From: Verrucomicrobiota bacterium
Lineage (GTDB): Bacteria; Verrucomicrobiota; Kiritimatiellia; CAIVKH01
Direction of reading: 5' to 3'
Assembly: GCA_024233345.1 (NCBI GenBank)
Contig: JACKPT010000007.1
Span: forward strand, 124,001-188,000
Length of the DNA: 64,000 bases
Of this stretch, positions 26,076 through 34,914 are shown piece by piece. The first letter of the stretch is position 1. Each line of letters starts with the position of its first letter. A program made the translations under genes and the position numbers. Below the pieces are notes generated by a model. That model saw nothing but the letters and a program-made list of their open reading frames with translations, had not been told where the DNA came from and ran no database searches.

Positions 26076-26984
26076 GTGAGCGCAGAAATTCTAGATGGAA
26101 AAGCAATCGCGGCTGAATGGAGGCAAACCCTCGCAGCGGATGTGGCGTTGTTGCAACGCGACCACCAGTTGACCCCCGGATTGGGCGTGGTGCTGGTTGG
26201 CGACAATCCCGCCTCCCGGTCTTATGTCACGGCCAAGGAGAAGGCCTGTGCCGAGTTGGGCATGTATTCACGCGAGGAAACCCTGCCCGCCACCGCCGGT
26301 CTGGATGAGATTCTGTCCGTGGTGGACGCGATGAATCGGGATCCCCGGATTCATGGCATCCTGGTGCAATTGCCCCTGCCGGACAGTTCAATGGAACAGG
26401 TGATTCTTGAGGCGATCATGCCAGAAAAGGATGTCGATGGTTTTCATCCGGTCAATGTGGGCCGTATGATGCTCGGCCTGCCTGCGTTCCTGCCCTGCAC
26501 CCCCCATGGTATTCTTCACATGCTCAAACGAAGCGGGGTCAAGACCGCGGGCGCTCACGCGGTCATCGTGGGCCGCAGCAACATCGTTGGCCGCCCTCTG
26601 GCCAACCTGCTCTCGATGAAGTCAGCGCTTGGCAATGCCACCGTGACCCTCTGCCATACCGGAACAACCGATGTGGGAACGTTTACCCGGCAGGCGGATC
26701 TGGTGATCGCGGCGGCGGGACGGCCCGGAACCATCACCGCCGATATGATTCGCGACGGGGCGGTGGTCATCGATGTGGGCACCAACCGGATCGCGGATCC
26801 CTCCCGCAAGTCGGGGTTCCGTCTGGTCGGGGATGTGGATTTTGACGCGGTCCGGGAGAAAGCGTCGAAAATCACCCCGGTTCCTGGCGGCGTCGGGCCC
26901 ATGACGATCACCATGTTGCTTTACAATACCCTGCTGTCCGCCCGCCGCCACCACGGCCTTGGCGATCCAGTTTTCAGGAGTTGA
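26076..26984 (+). CDS. folD: Bifunctional methylenetetrahydrofolate dehydrogenase/cyclohydrolase
   Basis: This 302-residue protein carries FolD signatures: the active-site lysine in SYVTAKEKACAELG, PEKDVDGFHPVNVG, the NADP-site GRSNIVGRPLANLL and the C-terminal PVPGGVGPMTITMLLYNT. It interconverts methylene-, methenyl- and formyl-tetrahydrofolate in one-carbon metabolism. The best start is GTG at 26076. An LptF/G-type permease gene begins 3 bp after its stop, so the two are co-transcribed, with no evident functional link. Confidence 0.96.
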   Translation: MSAEILDGKAIAAEWRQTLAADVALLQRDHQLTPGLGVVLVGDNPASRSYVTAKEKACAELGMYSREETLPATAGLDEILSVVDAMNRDPRIHGILVQLPLPDSSMEQVILEAIMPEKDVDGFHPVNVGRMMLGLPAFLPCTPHGILHMLKRSGVKTAGAHAVIVGRSNIVGRPLANLLSMKSALGNATVTLCHTGTTDVGTFTRQADLVIAAAGRPGTITADMIRDGAVVIDVGTNRIADPSRKSGFRLVGDVDFDAVREKASKITPVPGGVGPMTITMLLYNTLLSARRHHGLGDPVFRS

Positions 26985-26987
26985 GCC

Positions 26988-28106
26988 GTGCGCCAGCTTG
27001 CCCGCTACCTTTCCACGGACTTTCTGGTCATCTGCCTGATGACCGTGCTGGTATTCACGTTTGTCATGTGTATCGGGGTGGTGATCCGGGCCATCGACTA
27101 CGCGTCTCTCGGTATTTCCGGCGGCTTTATCGGGAAGTTGTTTCTCTACAACATCCCGTACATGCTTTCCTTTACCATTCCCATGGGGGTGTTGACCGGG
27201 GTATTGCTTTTGTTTGGCCGCCTTTCCTTTGACGGCGAATTGACCGCGATGAAGGCTTGCGGGTTGAATCTCTGGCAGGTGGTTTCTCCGATCATCATTC
27301 TGGCCGGGATCGCCAGTTTGCTGTGTGTCTATATCAATGCTTATGTTTCGCCGCTATGTAAGCATCTCACCCGGCAATTGATGGCTGAAGTCGGAGTCAA
27401 GGAGCCGATGAAGTTCATCGAACCTGGTCGTCTCATCCGGGAATTCCCCGGGTTGCTGCTGGTGGTGGGCGACCGGGATGGCAGCCGGGTCGAGGATATT
27501 GTGGTGTACGAGTTGGATGATAGCGGCAACCCCACCCGCAATGTACGGGCCGGGTATGGCGATATCGATGTCGACGAAGAAGCCCGGGTGATGATGATCG
27601 ACCTCTACGAAGTCTTCATCGACCAGCGCGATGGCGGGAAGGGCAATGCCAAATCGCACTATATCAATGCGGAATTTTACCCGGTTCGGCTGGATTATTC
27701 GCGCTTCAATAACAAGCGGATTACCAAGAAGCCCTCCGACATGACCCTGATGGAGCTGATGACCGGGATCAAGGATGTCCACCTCAATTACCCGGGGATT
27801 ACCGACGAAGAGGTGCTGACCAAGGCCCGTACCCGGATGATCATCGAGGTTAACAAGCGGATGGCCCTGTCCATGTCCTGCTTCGGATTTGCCCTGCTCG
27901 GAGTTCCCCTCGGGATGCGGTCCCGGCGCAAGGAGTCCTCGCTCGGAATCGGGGTGGCTCTCCTCCTTGTGTTCATGTTCTACTTGTTTATCATCATTGC
28001 CGACTCCCTGGTGGGCAGCCCCCAGTATCACCCCGGACTGATCACCTGGATCCCGGTGTTCGGTTCCCAGCTCGCCGGCTTTGTGATGATCCGCCGCATC
28101 CGGTAG
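26988..28106 (+). CDS. LptF/LptG (YjgP/YjgQ) family permease
   Basis: This 372-residue protein has the family layout: three N-terminal helices (about residues 10-30, 50-75 and 95-120), a periplasmic beta-jellyroll of about 150 residues, and three C-terminal helices (about 285-370). LptFG with LptB extracts lipopolysaccharide from the inner membrane and passes it to LptC/A/D. Only one permease is in the window; the partner subunit and LptB must lie elsewhere. The GTG at 26988 follows the folD stop by 3 bp. Confidence 0.88.
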   Translation: MRQLARYLSTDFLVICLMTVLVFTFVMCIGVVIRAIDYASLGISGGFIGKLFLYNIPYMLSFTIPMGVLTGVLLLFGRLSFDGELTAMKACGLNLWQVVSPIIILAGIASLLCVYINAYVSPLCKHLTRQLMAEVGVKEPMKFIEPGRLIREFPGLLLVVGDRDGSRVEDIVVYELDDSGNPTRNVRAGYGDIDVDEEARVMMIDLYEVFIDQRDGGKGNAKSHYINAEFYPVRLDYSRFNNKRITKKPSDMTLMELMTGIKDVHLNYPGITDEEVLTKARTRMIIEVNKRMALSMSCFGFALLGVPLGMRSRRKESSLGIGVALLLVFMFYLFIIIADSLVGSPQYHPGLITWIPVFGSQLAGFVMIRRIR

Positions 28107-28149
28107 ACGACCCGGAATACCCGCAGGACCTGCGGATTCCATGGATGAC

Positions 28150-29358
28150 TTACCAGGCTCGAGCCTCCTGAATGGCCAGGCGGCGTGAATGCAGGATGAA
28201 GTGGCCCAAGCCCATGGAAGCCACCACCATATACGCGGGGAAATACGCCAGCATAAACGGAAGCACAAGAAATAGCTTCAGCAGGTCGCGGCGCTGGCGA
28301 ATCAAGGGAATAACATACAGCCCATTCAGCAAAATAAACCCGGCAAACAACCAGAGTTGTTCCCTGATCATGGATGCGTACAGGTAGGAGATTGCGGGAA
28401 AATAGTCGCGCCATGGGAAAAAATCATTCAAAACATCCAAGATCTGCAGGATGCCACGAAGCATCAGGGTGTTCTGAATCAGGTCGTGAACGCAATGGAT
28501 GGACAGAAATGAATACAGCCCTATCAATGCGATGTGCATTGGGTTCCTGATCCATACCGCCGGATGCCGAAAGAGACATTGAAATCCGCCAGCCGTCCAT
28601 CGCATTTTTTGGTGGATCCATTCCTGAATCGTGCCGGGAACCCAGCTACGAACCGCAACCATGCTTTGCTGTACCCGCCATCCATTCCGGTTGAGTTTGT
28701 GGGCAAGATCCACATCTTCGGTAATCGCGGAGAGGGAAAACCCCTCACACGCCATGAAGGCGGAGCGGCGCACCGCGATACAGCCACCCCACAGGGCTAA
28801 ACCCGAAAATAGATTATAGCCCCCCTGAAGCAGGGCTATCATACTGTAGTCAATGGATTGCAAGTTGGGCAGCCAGCCTTTGTTCAGGGGTTGGTAAGGG
28901 CAACTCACTGCCCCGAGCCGGGGGTCGCTTTCCAGTCGCATCCAGAGATCAGCGACGGCGCGCGGATTGAGCACGGTGTCGGCATCGACAAACAGCAGGA
29001 TTTCATGGGTTGCCAGGGCGGCCATCCGGTTCAACGTCTCGGATTTCCCCATGTTGACTTTATTGTGATGAACGGTGATCGGATAGCGCTCAGCCAATTC
29101 GTCGATCACGGATGCAGACGCATCTGTGCTGGCATCATTTCCCACCAAGACCTCCAACTCTGGATGGCGACACGATGCAAAAATGCTGTCCAAGGTGGCC
29201 GCCAGGGTTGCCGCATCGTTGTAGCAGGGGATGAGAACGGAAAGTTGGATCGCCTCAGCCGGTAATCGAGTTTGCCTCCTTCGATGGTCATATGCCGCCA
29301 CCGATGCGGAGAAAAGCAACATGCCGAGTAACAAAATAAAGGGAATCCATGTGCTCAT
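28150..29358 (-). CDS. Processive family 2 glycosyltransferase with membrane helices
   Basis: This 402-residue protein has one N-terminal helix and three or four C-terminal helices flanking a GT2 domain. The domain has VLIPCYNDAATL, the DXD-like FVDADTVL, the acceptor-site ITEDVDL and the QxxRW motif (HQKMRW). That combination is typical of processive synthases of the PgaC/NodC/cellulose-synthase type, which polymerise and extrude a beta-linked polysaccharide. No PgaB, BcsB or other partner gene is adjacent, so the polymer is unknown. Confidence 0.85.
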   Translation of the reverse strand: MSTWIPFILLLGMLLFSASVAAYDHRRRQTRLPAEAIQLSVLIPCYNDAATLAATLDSIFASCRHPELEVLVGNDASTDASASVIDELAERYPITVHHNKVNMGKSETLNRMAALATHEILLFVDADTVLNPRAVADLWMRLESDPRLGAVSCPYQPLNKGWLPNLQSIDYSMIALLQGGYNLFSGLALWGGCIAVRRSAFMACEGFSLSAITEDVDLAHKLNRNGWRVQQSMVAVRSWVPGTIQEWIHQKMRWTAGGFQCLFRHPAVWIRNPMHIALIGLYSFLSIHCVHDLIQNTLMLRGILQILDVLNDFFPWRDYFPAISYLYASMIREQLWLFAGFILLNGLYVIPLIRQRRDLLKLFLVLPFMLAYFPAYMVVASMGLGHFILHSRRLAIQEARAW

Positions 29359-29506
29359 GATGGCAGGGTTGCCTCACGATTGATCTAGCGTTTATTCAGT
29401 GACTCTGGTCTCGGGCCGAAGTGCAGCGAACTGTTGTCAGCTATGTCGCGAAGAACGTTACTGTTGCGGAAACGTTTTACAAGGGAAAAGGGGAGGACAC
29501 TTGCCG

Positions 29507-29857
29507 CTACTCGAGATCCAGGCTGGTCAGCACTTTTTCGGGATCATTTGCCAATGTCTGCCGGCATCGGTCGGTGCATAAATGAAGGGTGTAGCCACGG
29601 AGGGTCGCGGAATACTCCGCCCGTCCCTTCATGTGCAGTTTGCAACTCGCGCAGTCCTCTACCACATGATCAACCGTGCCATCATGGGCATCGGCCTTGG
29701 CCAATATTTCCAGTACCGGCTCGGTCAATTCCTGAGACAGCGGCACGACGGCGGCGGGGGGAGGTGCCGGTTCCGATTTCCGGCTGCAGCTTGACAGGCC
29801 GAAGGTCAGGGTGAATGCAAAGAAAATCCGGAGGCCGACTTGGGAGTTGGGTTTCAT
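29507..29857 (-). CDS. Cys-rich lipoprotein with TRASH/YHS-like metal-binding motif
   Basis: The ATG at 29857 gives 116 residues with lipobox LSSC. The C-terminal half has four conserved-looking cysteines, CASC, then after about 19 residues LHLCTDRC, with a GYTLHLC context. This resembles TRASH/YHS-type heavy-metal domains (C-x19-22-C-x3-C). It may bind copper, zinc or mercury at the cell surface; this is inference from spacing only. The gene follows mutL on the same strand after 236 bp. Confidence 0.6.
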   Translation of the reverse strand: MKPNSQVGLRIFFAFTLTFGLSSCSRKSEPAPPPAAVVPLSQELTEPVLEILAKADAHDGTVDHVVEDCASCKLHMKGRAEYSATLRGYTLHLCTDRCRQTLANDPEKVLTSLDLE

Positions 29858-29989
29858 GGCCGCACTGTAACGACTTTCTGAATTGGCGAGCAAGGGTTTT
29901 TGCCCAGGCTGCGCGCTTGCGGGGCCTGGGCTGCTTACCAGCCTGTTCGACGCGCCTTGGCCCTCAGTTGCGGCCTGCGTCGCTACTAC

Positions 29990-30017
29990 AAACGCCTGGT
30001 GGTAAACGCCTGGTGGT
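29990..30017. repeat. Two perfect 14-bp tandem copies in intergenic DNA
   Basis: AAACGCCTGGTGGT occurs twice in direct succession (29990-30003 and 30004-30017). The preceding bases (29977-29994) contain CGCTACTACAAAC, which recurs inverted at about 36975-36988. The surrounding 29858-30093 region holds no gene. Confidence 0.7.
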
Positions 30018-30093
30018 CAGTGAATCAGGGATGAGCCCCCACGCTTGCGAGGACAAGGACCATTGGGTACCGCCGGCGACCTACGTTTTTGGG

Positions 30094-31908
30094 TCAGCCT
30101 TTACCAAACTTTCGGTCCAGCTCGCTGCGGCGGGTCAGGATAACGGTGGGGCGTCCGTGAGGACAGGTATAAGGCATGTCGGCGCCGGCCAGGGCGTTGA
30201 GCAGGGACAGGGCCTCTTCCGGTTTCAGGCGGCGTGTTCCGCCGACGGCCGTTGCGCAAGCTGCCCGGGCAATCCGTTCCCGCAACAGGTCACCCATTGC
30301 CCGCTTCTGGCCGCCTTCGGTCAGGGCGGTCGTCAGGTCGTCGAGCAGTGCCCGCAAGGGGGCATCGCCGAGGCAGGCGGGCAGGGCATCCACAAGGAAC
30401 GTGTCTCCACCAAAGTCCGAGATGCCGAAACCGAGCTCGTGCAGGGAGGCAAGATGCCGCCGGAGGGTATCGCCTTTGACCGGGGGCAGGTCAATGGTCT
30501 CCGGTTGAAGCAGCGGTTGGGCGGGAATTCGGTTCGATTGAATCTGATGCAGATACTGTTCATACAGCACCCGCTCGTGGGCGGCCTGGGGGTCCAGTAA
30601 CAGCATCCCCTCCGGGATGGCAAACACCGCATAGCCATTGCCAACCGAGCCAAGAAATGTGGCGTTGCCCCAGGGACTGTCCGGGGAGGAGGCGGGCGGC
30701 GGGGGCGCCGCCGGTTCTCCGGGTGAGTGGTCACCCCGCAGTGGCGTAAACCCGGATCCGGGCAAGGCCGGAACCGTTTCTGTTCGGGGCATCGGTGGCT
30801 TGGGGGGAAACGGGTGCTGCAGATCAGGCAGGTGCAGGGCTTCGGGCGCAAGCGCAGGCCCGGCGGTCCGTTGTGTGCCCGGTTCCGGAATGTCGGTTCT
30901 GCGGCTGGGGGGCGGTTGTTTGAGCGCCCGGCTCAATCCTTCAATGAGCAGATCCCGCACCATGGATAGAACCCGGAATCGCACCTCTTTCTTGGTCGGG
31001 TGAACATTGACATCGACCGCATCCGGGGGCACTTCAAGAAAGAGAAACAGGACCGGGTGGCGGCCCTTGGGCACCGTTCCCCGGTACACCTCACCCAGGG
31101 CATAGTGAACCACCGGGGCGGTCGCGGGGCGTCGATTCACAAAGGTGATCTGATCGCTGCGGTCACTCCGGTGGAGGGTCGGTTTACCAATCAGTCCCCA
31201 AACCCGGTAGCCATCGCGGGAAAAATCCACCGGGACCAAATCCCGGGCAAAGTCCTGTCCGTACAACTCACCCAACCGGGCCTCCAGGGTATCTGCAGCG
31301 GCAAGCCGATGATGCTCTCGCTCATCCATCGTCAACCGGAATGCCACATCGGGATGGGCGAGGGCATGGAGCAGGAACATCTGGCGCGCGTGCTGTTGTT
31401 CCGTGGCGGCGGCCCGCAGAAACTTCTTCCGGGCCGGCACATTGAAAAACAGATTGCGCACCGCGATGTCGGTTCCCGGCGGGCATCCAGCGGCCCGGAC
31501 ATGGAGCAACTTGCCCCCGGAGATTTCGATTTCAGTTCCCTCCACTTCCCCGGCCAGCCTGGTCAGGAGGGTGAAACGCGAAACCGACGAGATGGCCGCG
31601 AGGGCCTCCCCGCGAAAGCCCAGGGTGGCAATATGTTCAATGTCCTCACTGTCCCGGATTTTGCTGGTGGCATGGCGCTCGATTGCGAGCAGGGCATCAT
31701 CACGATTCATCCCGGACCCGTCATCGGCGACCCGGATCAGTTTGCGCCCGCCGTCCACCAGCGAGACCTCAATGGAGGACGCCCCGGCATCGAGTGCATT
31801 TTCCAGTAACTCCTTGAGCACGGAGGCCGGGCGCTCGACCACTTCTCCGGCGGCGATCTTGTTGATGACATGATCGGGCAGGAGCTGTATGCGTTTGGAG
31901 CCGGTCAT
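30094..31908 (-). CDS. mutL: DNA mismatch repair protein MutL
   Basis: 604 residues from the ATG at 31908 (a GTG two codons earlier is possible). The N-terminal GHKL ATPase is intact: KIAAGEVVERPASVLKELLENALDAGA, VADDGSGM, and ATSKI with TLGFRGEAL. A Pro-rich linker (about 335-410) leads to a C-terminal dimerisation domain with a CPHGRP metal motif. The endonuclease motif DQHAxxE of nicking MutLs reads DPQAAHE at residue 439, so two of its usual residues differ. MutL links MutS recognition to strand removal. Confidence 0.95.
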   Translation of the reverse strand: MTGSKRIQLLPDHVINKIAAGEVVERPASVLKELLENALDAGASSIEVSLVDGGRKLIRVADDGSGMNRDDALLAIERHATSKIRDSEDIEHIATLGFRGEALAAISSVSRFTLLTRLAGEVEGTEIEISGGKLLHVRAAGCPPGTDIAVRNLFFNVPARKKFLRAAATEQQHARQMFLLHALAHPDVAFRLTMDEREHHRLAAADTLEARLGELYGQDFARDLVPVDFSRDGYRVWGLIGKPTLHRSDRSDQITFVNRRPATAPVVHYALGEVYRGTVPKGRHPVLFLFLEVPPDAVDVNVHPTKKEVRFRVLSMVRDLLIEGLSRALKQPPPSRRTDIPEPGTQRTAGPALAPEALHLPDLQHPFPPKPPMPRTETVPALPGSGFTPLRGDHSPGEPAAPPPPASSPDSPWGNATFLGSVGNGYAVFAIPEGMLLLDPQAAHERVLYEQYLHQIQSNRIPAQPLLQPETIDLPPVKGDTLRRHLASLHELGFGISDFGGDTFLVDALPACLGDAPLRALLDDLTTALTEGGQKRAMGDLLRERIARAACATAVGGTRRLKPEEALSLLNALAGADMPYTCPHGRPTVILTRRSELDRKFGKG

Positions 31909-31960
31909 GACCACGGATGCCGGTGGAGGGACATGGCCCGGATGATCCTAGGGGCGTGCA

Positions 31961-32557
31961 TCAGATCTGGGGGATCAAGGTGGCGTCAGACGGAGGCTGG
32001 GGAGGGGTCTGATCCGAGTCATATTTGTTTTGGATTTCGGTGCGAAAGCTCTGATAGGCCTTCTTATACCGTTCCCGCTCGGCCTCGGTGAGGCTGGTGA
32101 TATTCGCCTGCTGGAGCTTGCGATAGGGTTTATGGCCGAGGCGGAGGAGGTGCCACAGGCCATGAAAGATATCGTCCGCCCTGCGCCGGTAATGCATGGC
32201 CGGCAGGACACATTCCTCCGGCCTGGCATCCAGAAACTGGCAGAGGAATCCTTCCTCCCCCTCGAGGTGCGTTTGGTGCTGCATCATGGAATGAGCCGAC
32301 TGCACATTATGGGAAATCAGCCGGAGAAAATGGAGCAGGTCATGCTCTTCCTGGGTGGATTGCGGGGATTTGGTCGAGAAAAATGCATGAAACTGCGCGG
32401 TTTTCAGCAGGGCCAGCACCTGCTCTACATGGTGGATCCGTTTGTTGGTGTCCATGTCCTGCATCGGCATGTACAACATCTCCACCGCCCGCTCGAAGTA
32501 GGCATCGCGGCGGGCGAGGTGAATGGGGCGGTTTAAGTTGAAATCCTGAACGGGCAT
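31961..32557 (-). CDS. Hypothetical cytosolic protein
   Basis: This 198-residue protein has no signal peptide or membrane helix. The sequence is largely helical and His/Gln-rich (HFLRLISHNVQSAHSMMQHQTHLEGEEGF), with a conserved-looking RRRADDIFHGLWHLLRLGHKPYRKL block near residues 125-150 and a polar, Pro-rich tail. No family is recognised. It lies upstream of mutL on the same strand with a gap of 52 bp and could share its transcript. Confidence 0.65.
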   Translation of the reverse strand: MPVQDFNLNRPIHLARRDAYFERAVEMLYMPMQDMDTNKRIHHVEQVLALLKTAQFHAFFSTKSPQSTQEEHDLLHFLRLISHNVQSAHSMMQHQTHLEGEEGFLCQFLDARPEECVLPAMHYRRRADDIFHGLWHLLRLGHKPYRKLQQANITSLTEAERERYKKAYQSFRTEIQNKYDSDQTPPQPPSDATLIPQI

Positions 32558-32620
32558 GGTGTCTTTCCTGCTGGCCGAAACTCTACCAGATTCCGGCGCT
32601 GTATCACAAGAGTTGGAATT

Positions 32621-33931
32621 TCAAGGCATCACCGCTTTGGCGAGGAACAGAAGGGTCAACACCCAGGTGACCGGATGAATGTCCCTGAATTTTCCGGTCA
32701 GGGCCTTGAGTGCGGTGTAGGCGATCACCCCGAACAGGATCCCCTCGGCAATGCTGTAGGCCAGGGGCATCATCACCATGGTCAGAAAAGCCGGAATCGC
32801 CTCCGTGGGATCGTCCAGTTCGACCTCTTTGATGGGGGACATCATGAACAATCCGACCAGAATCAGGGCGGGTGCAGTGGCGGCGGCCGGGACCATGGCA
32901 AAGACCGGAGAAAAACACAGGGCAAGGGCAAACATACCCGCAGTGGCGAGGGCGGTCAGTCCGGTTCGCCCTCCGGCGGCCACCCCGGATGCACTTTCCA
33001 CATAGCTGGTCACGGTGCTGGTACCAAGGCAGGCACCCACCACAGTGCCCACCGCGTCGGCCAGCAGGGCGGGTTTGGCCTCAGGCAACCGTCCATTTGC
33101 ATCGAGCCGTCCCGCCTTGTTGGCCACCCCGATCAAGGTGCCCACCGTGTCGAACATGTCGACAAACAAAAAGGTCAGCAGCACCACGGCCATATCAAGG
33201 GTGAAGACCTGATCAAGTTCAAAGGCAAACAGGTGGGGAGCAGGGGGCAGGGAAACAAGTGTCATGCCATCAGCCGGGACCCGGGTGATGCCCATGGGAA
33301 TTCCCGCCACCGTCGCGGCAAGAATGCCCAGGAGTAGCGCGCCATGAATCCGGCGGGCAAGCAGCGCCCCGGTAAGGAGCAGTCCCAACATGGTCAACAC
33401 CGGTCCGGGGCTCCGCAGATTGCCCAGTTGAACCAGCAGGGCCGGGGCCTCCGGTTTTACAATGATCCCGGCATTGACCAGACCGATGAATGCGATAAAC
33501 AACCCGATGCCGACTGAAATTGCCTTTTTGATGTTGGTGGGAATGCTGTTGAGAATCGCCTCCCGCACATGGAAGAAAGACAGGACAATGAAGATCAGGC
33601 CTTCCAGCAGGACTGCGGTCAGGGCGAACTGCCAGGTGTGCCCCATGCCGAGGCATACCGTGTAGACAAAAAACGCATTCAACCCCATGCCGGGGGCGAG
33701 GGCAAATGGAAGGTTCGCCCCGAATGCCATGATTACAATGGCCAGGATGGAGGAGAGAGCGGTCGCGGTAAACACCGCTCCCCGATCCATTCCTGCATCT
33801 GACAGGATCAGTGGATTGACCACGAGGATATACGCCATGGTCATGAAGGTGGTTACCCCCGCAATCAATTCGGTACGGACAGTTGTCCCATACGCCGTGA
33901 GATGAAATTGTTTCTCCAGCCAAGCTTTCAT
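32621..33931 (-). CDS. NCS2-family purine permease (AzgA-like)
   Basis: About 436 residues with 12-14 hydrophobic helices. The start MKAWLEKQF at 33931 was chosen because the extension to 34057 is not membrane-protein-like. Landmarks include RTELIAGVTTFMTMAYILVVNP, APGMGLNAFFVYTVC and GTSTVTSYVESASGVAAGGRTGLTA. These match the AzgA/PbuG branch, which imports adenine, guanine and hypoxanthine by proton symport. No purine-riboswitch-like sequence was recognised in the 169-bp divergent region upstream. Confidence 0.92.
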   Translation of the reverse strand: MKAWLEKQFHLTAYGTTVRTELIAGVTTFMTMAYILVVNPLILSDAGMDRGAVFTATALSSILAIVIMAFGANLPFALAPGMGLNAFFVYTVCLGMGHTWQFALTAVLLEGLIFIVLSFFHVREAILNSIPTNIKKAISVGIGLFIAFIGLVNAGIIVKPEAPALLVQLGNLRSPGPVLTMLGLLLTGALLARRIHGALLLGILAATVAGIPMGITRVPADGMTLVSLPPAPHLFAFELDQVFTLDMAVVLLTFLFVDMFDTVGTLIGVANKAGRLDANGRLPEAKPALLADAVGTVVGACLGTSTVTSYVESASGVAAGGRTGLTALATAGMFALALCFSPVFAMVPAAATAPALILVGLFMMSPIKEVELDDPTEAIPAFLTMVMMPLAYSIAEGILFGVIAYTALKALTGKFRDIHPVTWVLTLLFLAKAVMP

Positions 33932-34037
33932 GACCGCAAGTATGGCGGGATTCAGGATGGATGGGAAGAGGGTTTCATGAGCCTGTCTCGGGTTGAGCTT
34001 GAATAGAAAGTAACCCAAGAAACGAAGAAAGTAAGTA

Positions 34038-34079
34038 ATGCATGAAATATGTTGCAAAATGCATGTTGCCGGGTAATGT
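34038..34079 (+). promoter_or_regulatory. Candidate promoter and operator of the toxin-antitoxin operon
   Basis: Two ATGCATG heptamers (34038-34044 and 34059-34065) are spaced 21 bp apart, about two helical turns. They overlap a possible promoter: TTGCAA (34052-34057) and TAATGT (34074-34079) with a 16-bp spacer. A ribbon-helix-helix antitoxin commonly binds such phased sites to autoregulate. This is consensus- and spacing-based. Confidence 0.4.
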
Positions 34080-34100
34080 GCTTATAGAAAGGAGCTGATG

Positions 34101-34346
34101 ATGCCATCTTTACAGGTTCGGGAAGTGCCTGCGGCCATTTATGGTGCTTTGGCAGAAGTATCTCGTCGAGAACATCGAAGTTTGTCCCAGCAGGCACTCG
34201 TTGCCTTGGAGCGGGGATTGGGGTTTGAAGAAGACCCGGTCAAACGGCGTAAGCGGGTGATCGCCGAGATTGCAGGTTCCAAACCTGCAATACCTAAGGG
34301 GTTGCCGGACCCGGTAACGATACTGCGGGAGGATCGTGCGAGGTGA
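34101..34346 (+). CDS. FitA/VapB-like ribbon-helix-helix antitoxin
   Basis: 81 residues from the ATG at 34101, which has GGAG 6 bp upstream; the ATG at 34098 is too close to that site. The N-terminal strand LQVREVPAAIYGAL and helix RSLSQQALVALERG fit a FitA-type ribbon-helix-helix DNA-binding domain, and the C-terminal part is the likely toxin-wrapping tail. The stop overlaps the toxin's GTG start. The antitoxin would neutralise the toxin and repress the operon. A perfect 10-bp palindrome (34269-34291) lies within its 3' end. Confidence 0.85.
   Translation: MPSLQVREVPAAIYGALAEVSRREHRSLSQQALVALERGLGFEEDPVKRRKRVIAEIAGSKPAIPKGLPDPVTILREDRAR
34269..34291. repeat. Perfect 10-bp palindrome inside the antitoxin gene
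   Basis: ATTGCAGGTT (34269-34278) and AACCTGCAAT (34282-34291) flank a CCA centre. In the mRNA it would form a strong hairpin about 50 nt before the toxin start. Confidence 0.8.
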
Positions 34347-34750
34347 TCGCGGTTCTTGATGCCAGTGTGGCGGTTGAAATTCTTCTTCAGCGTAAGCATG
34401 CCGACCTCCTCGGGGCACGGGTGATCGATGCGGAGTGGGTCCTGGTTCCCTCCGTCTACACCTCTGAACTATGCAATGTATTCTGGAAGTATCACATGCA
34501 TTCCAGGCAAACGATGACACGCGAAATCTGTGAGCATCTGATTGCCAAAGGCATGGCTTTGCCGGATACGGTTGCGGACGATCGTGAACTCTATCGGGAG
34601 GCTTTTGCCATGGCCTGCGCCTGTACCAGTACCGTATATGACATGATGTATTTGGTGCTAGCACGCCGGAATTCCGCTCACCTGCTGACCATGGATCGAA
34701 AACTGCGAAAAATTGCTTCGACACATGATGTGCAAGTCATGCAGGACTGA
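34343..34750 (+). CDS. PIN-domain toxin ribonuclease (VapC/FitB-like)
   Basis: This 135-residue protein has the four acidic residues of the PIN active site: D6 in VLDAS, E42 in TSELCNVFWK, D100 in TVYDMMYLVLA and D118 in LLTMDRKL. PIN toxins are Mg-dependent ribonucleases that cut tRNA or other RNA when the antitoxin is lost. The GTG start at 34343 overlaps the antitoxin stop (GTGA), typical of coupled toxin-antitoxin operons. Confidence 0.9.
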   Translation: MIAVLDASVAVEILLQRKHADLLGARVIDAEWVLVPSVYTSELCNVFWKYHMHSRQTMTREICEHLIAKGMALPDTVADDRELYREAFAMACACTSTVYDMMYLVLARRNSAHLLTMDRKLRKIASTHDVQVMQD

Positions 34751-34914
34751 CAAAGCGTTCCGTAACTACCGGCGAAAAAATAGAATCACTCGGTTAATCT
34801 GAGCCAGTACAGGGATGCCACCTTAGGTTGGCCCTGTAGTTTTTTCTGGCCATGGACTGTCGTTTGTTTCCATCATGGGCCGTCGCATGTCGCAGCAACA
34901 AAGGAGGCCAGGTT

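Noticed and set aside
33932..34100. Purine riboswitch before the purine permease
   Set aside because: The conserved purine-aptamer core sequences were not found on the minus strand of this gap.
34343..34750. Phage or mobile-element cargo
   Set aside because: A toxin-antitoxin pair can mark mobile DNA, but no integrase, transposase or flanking direct repeat was seen.
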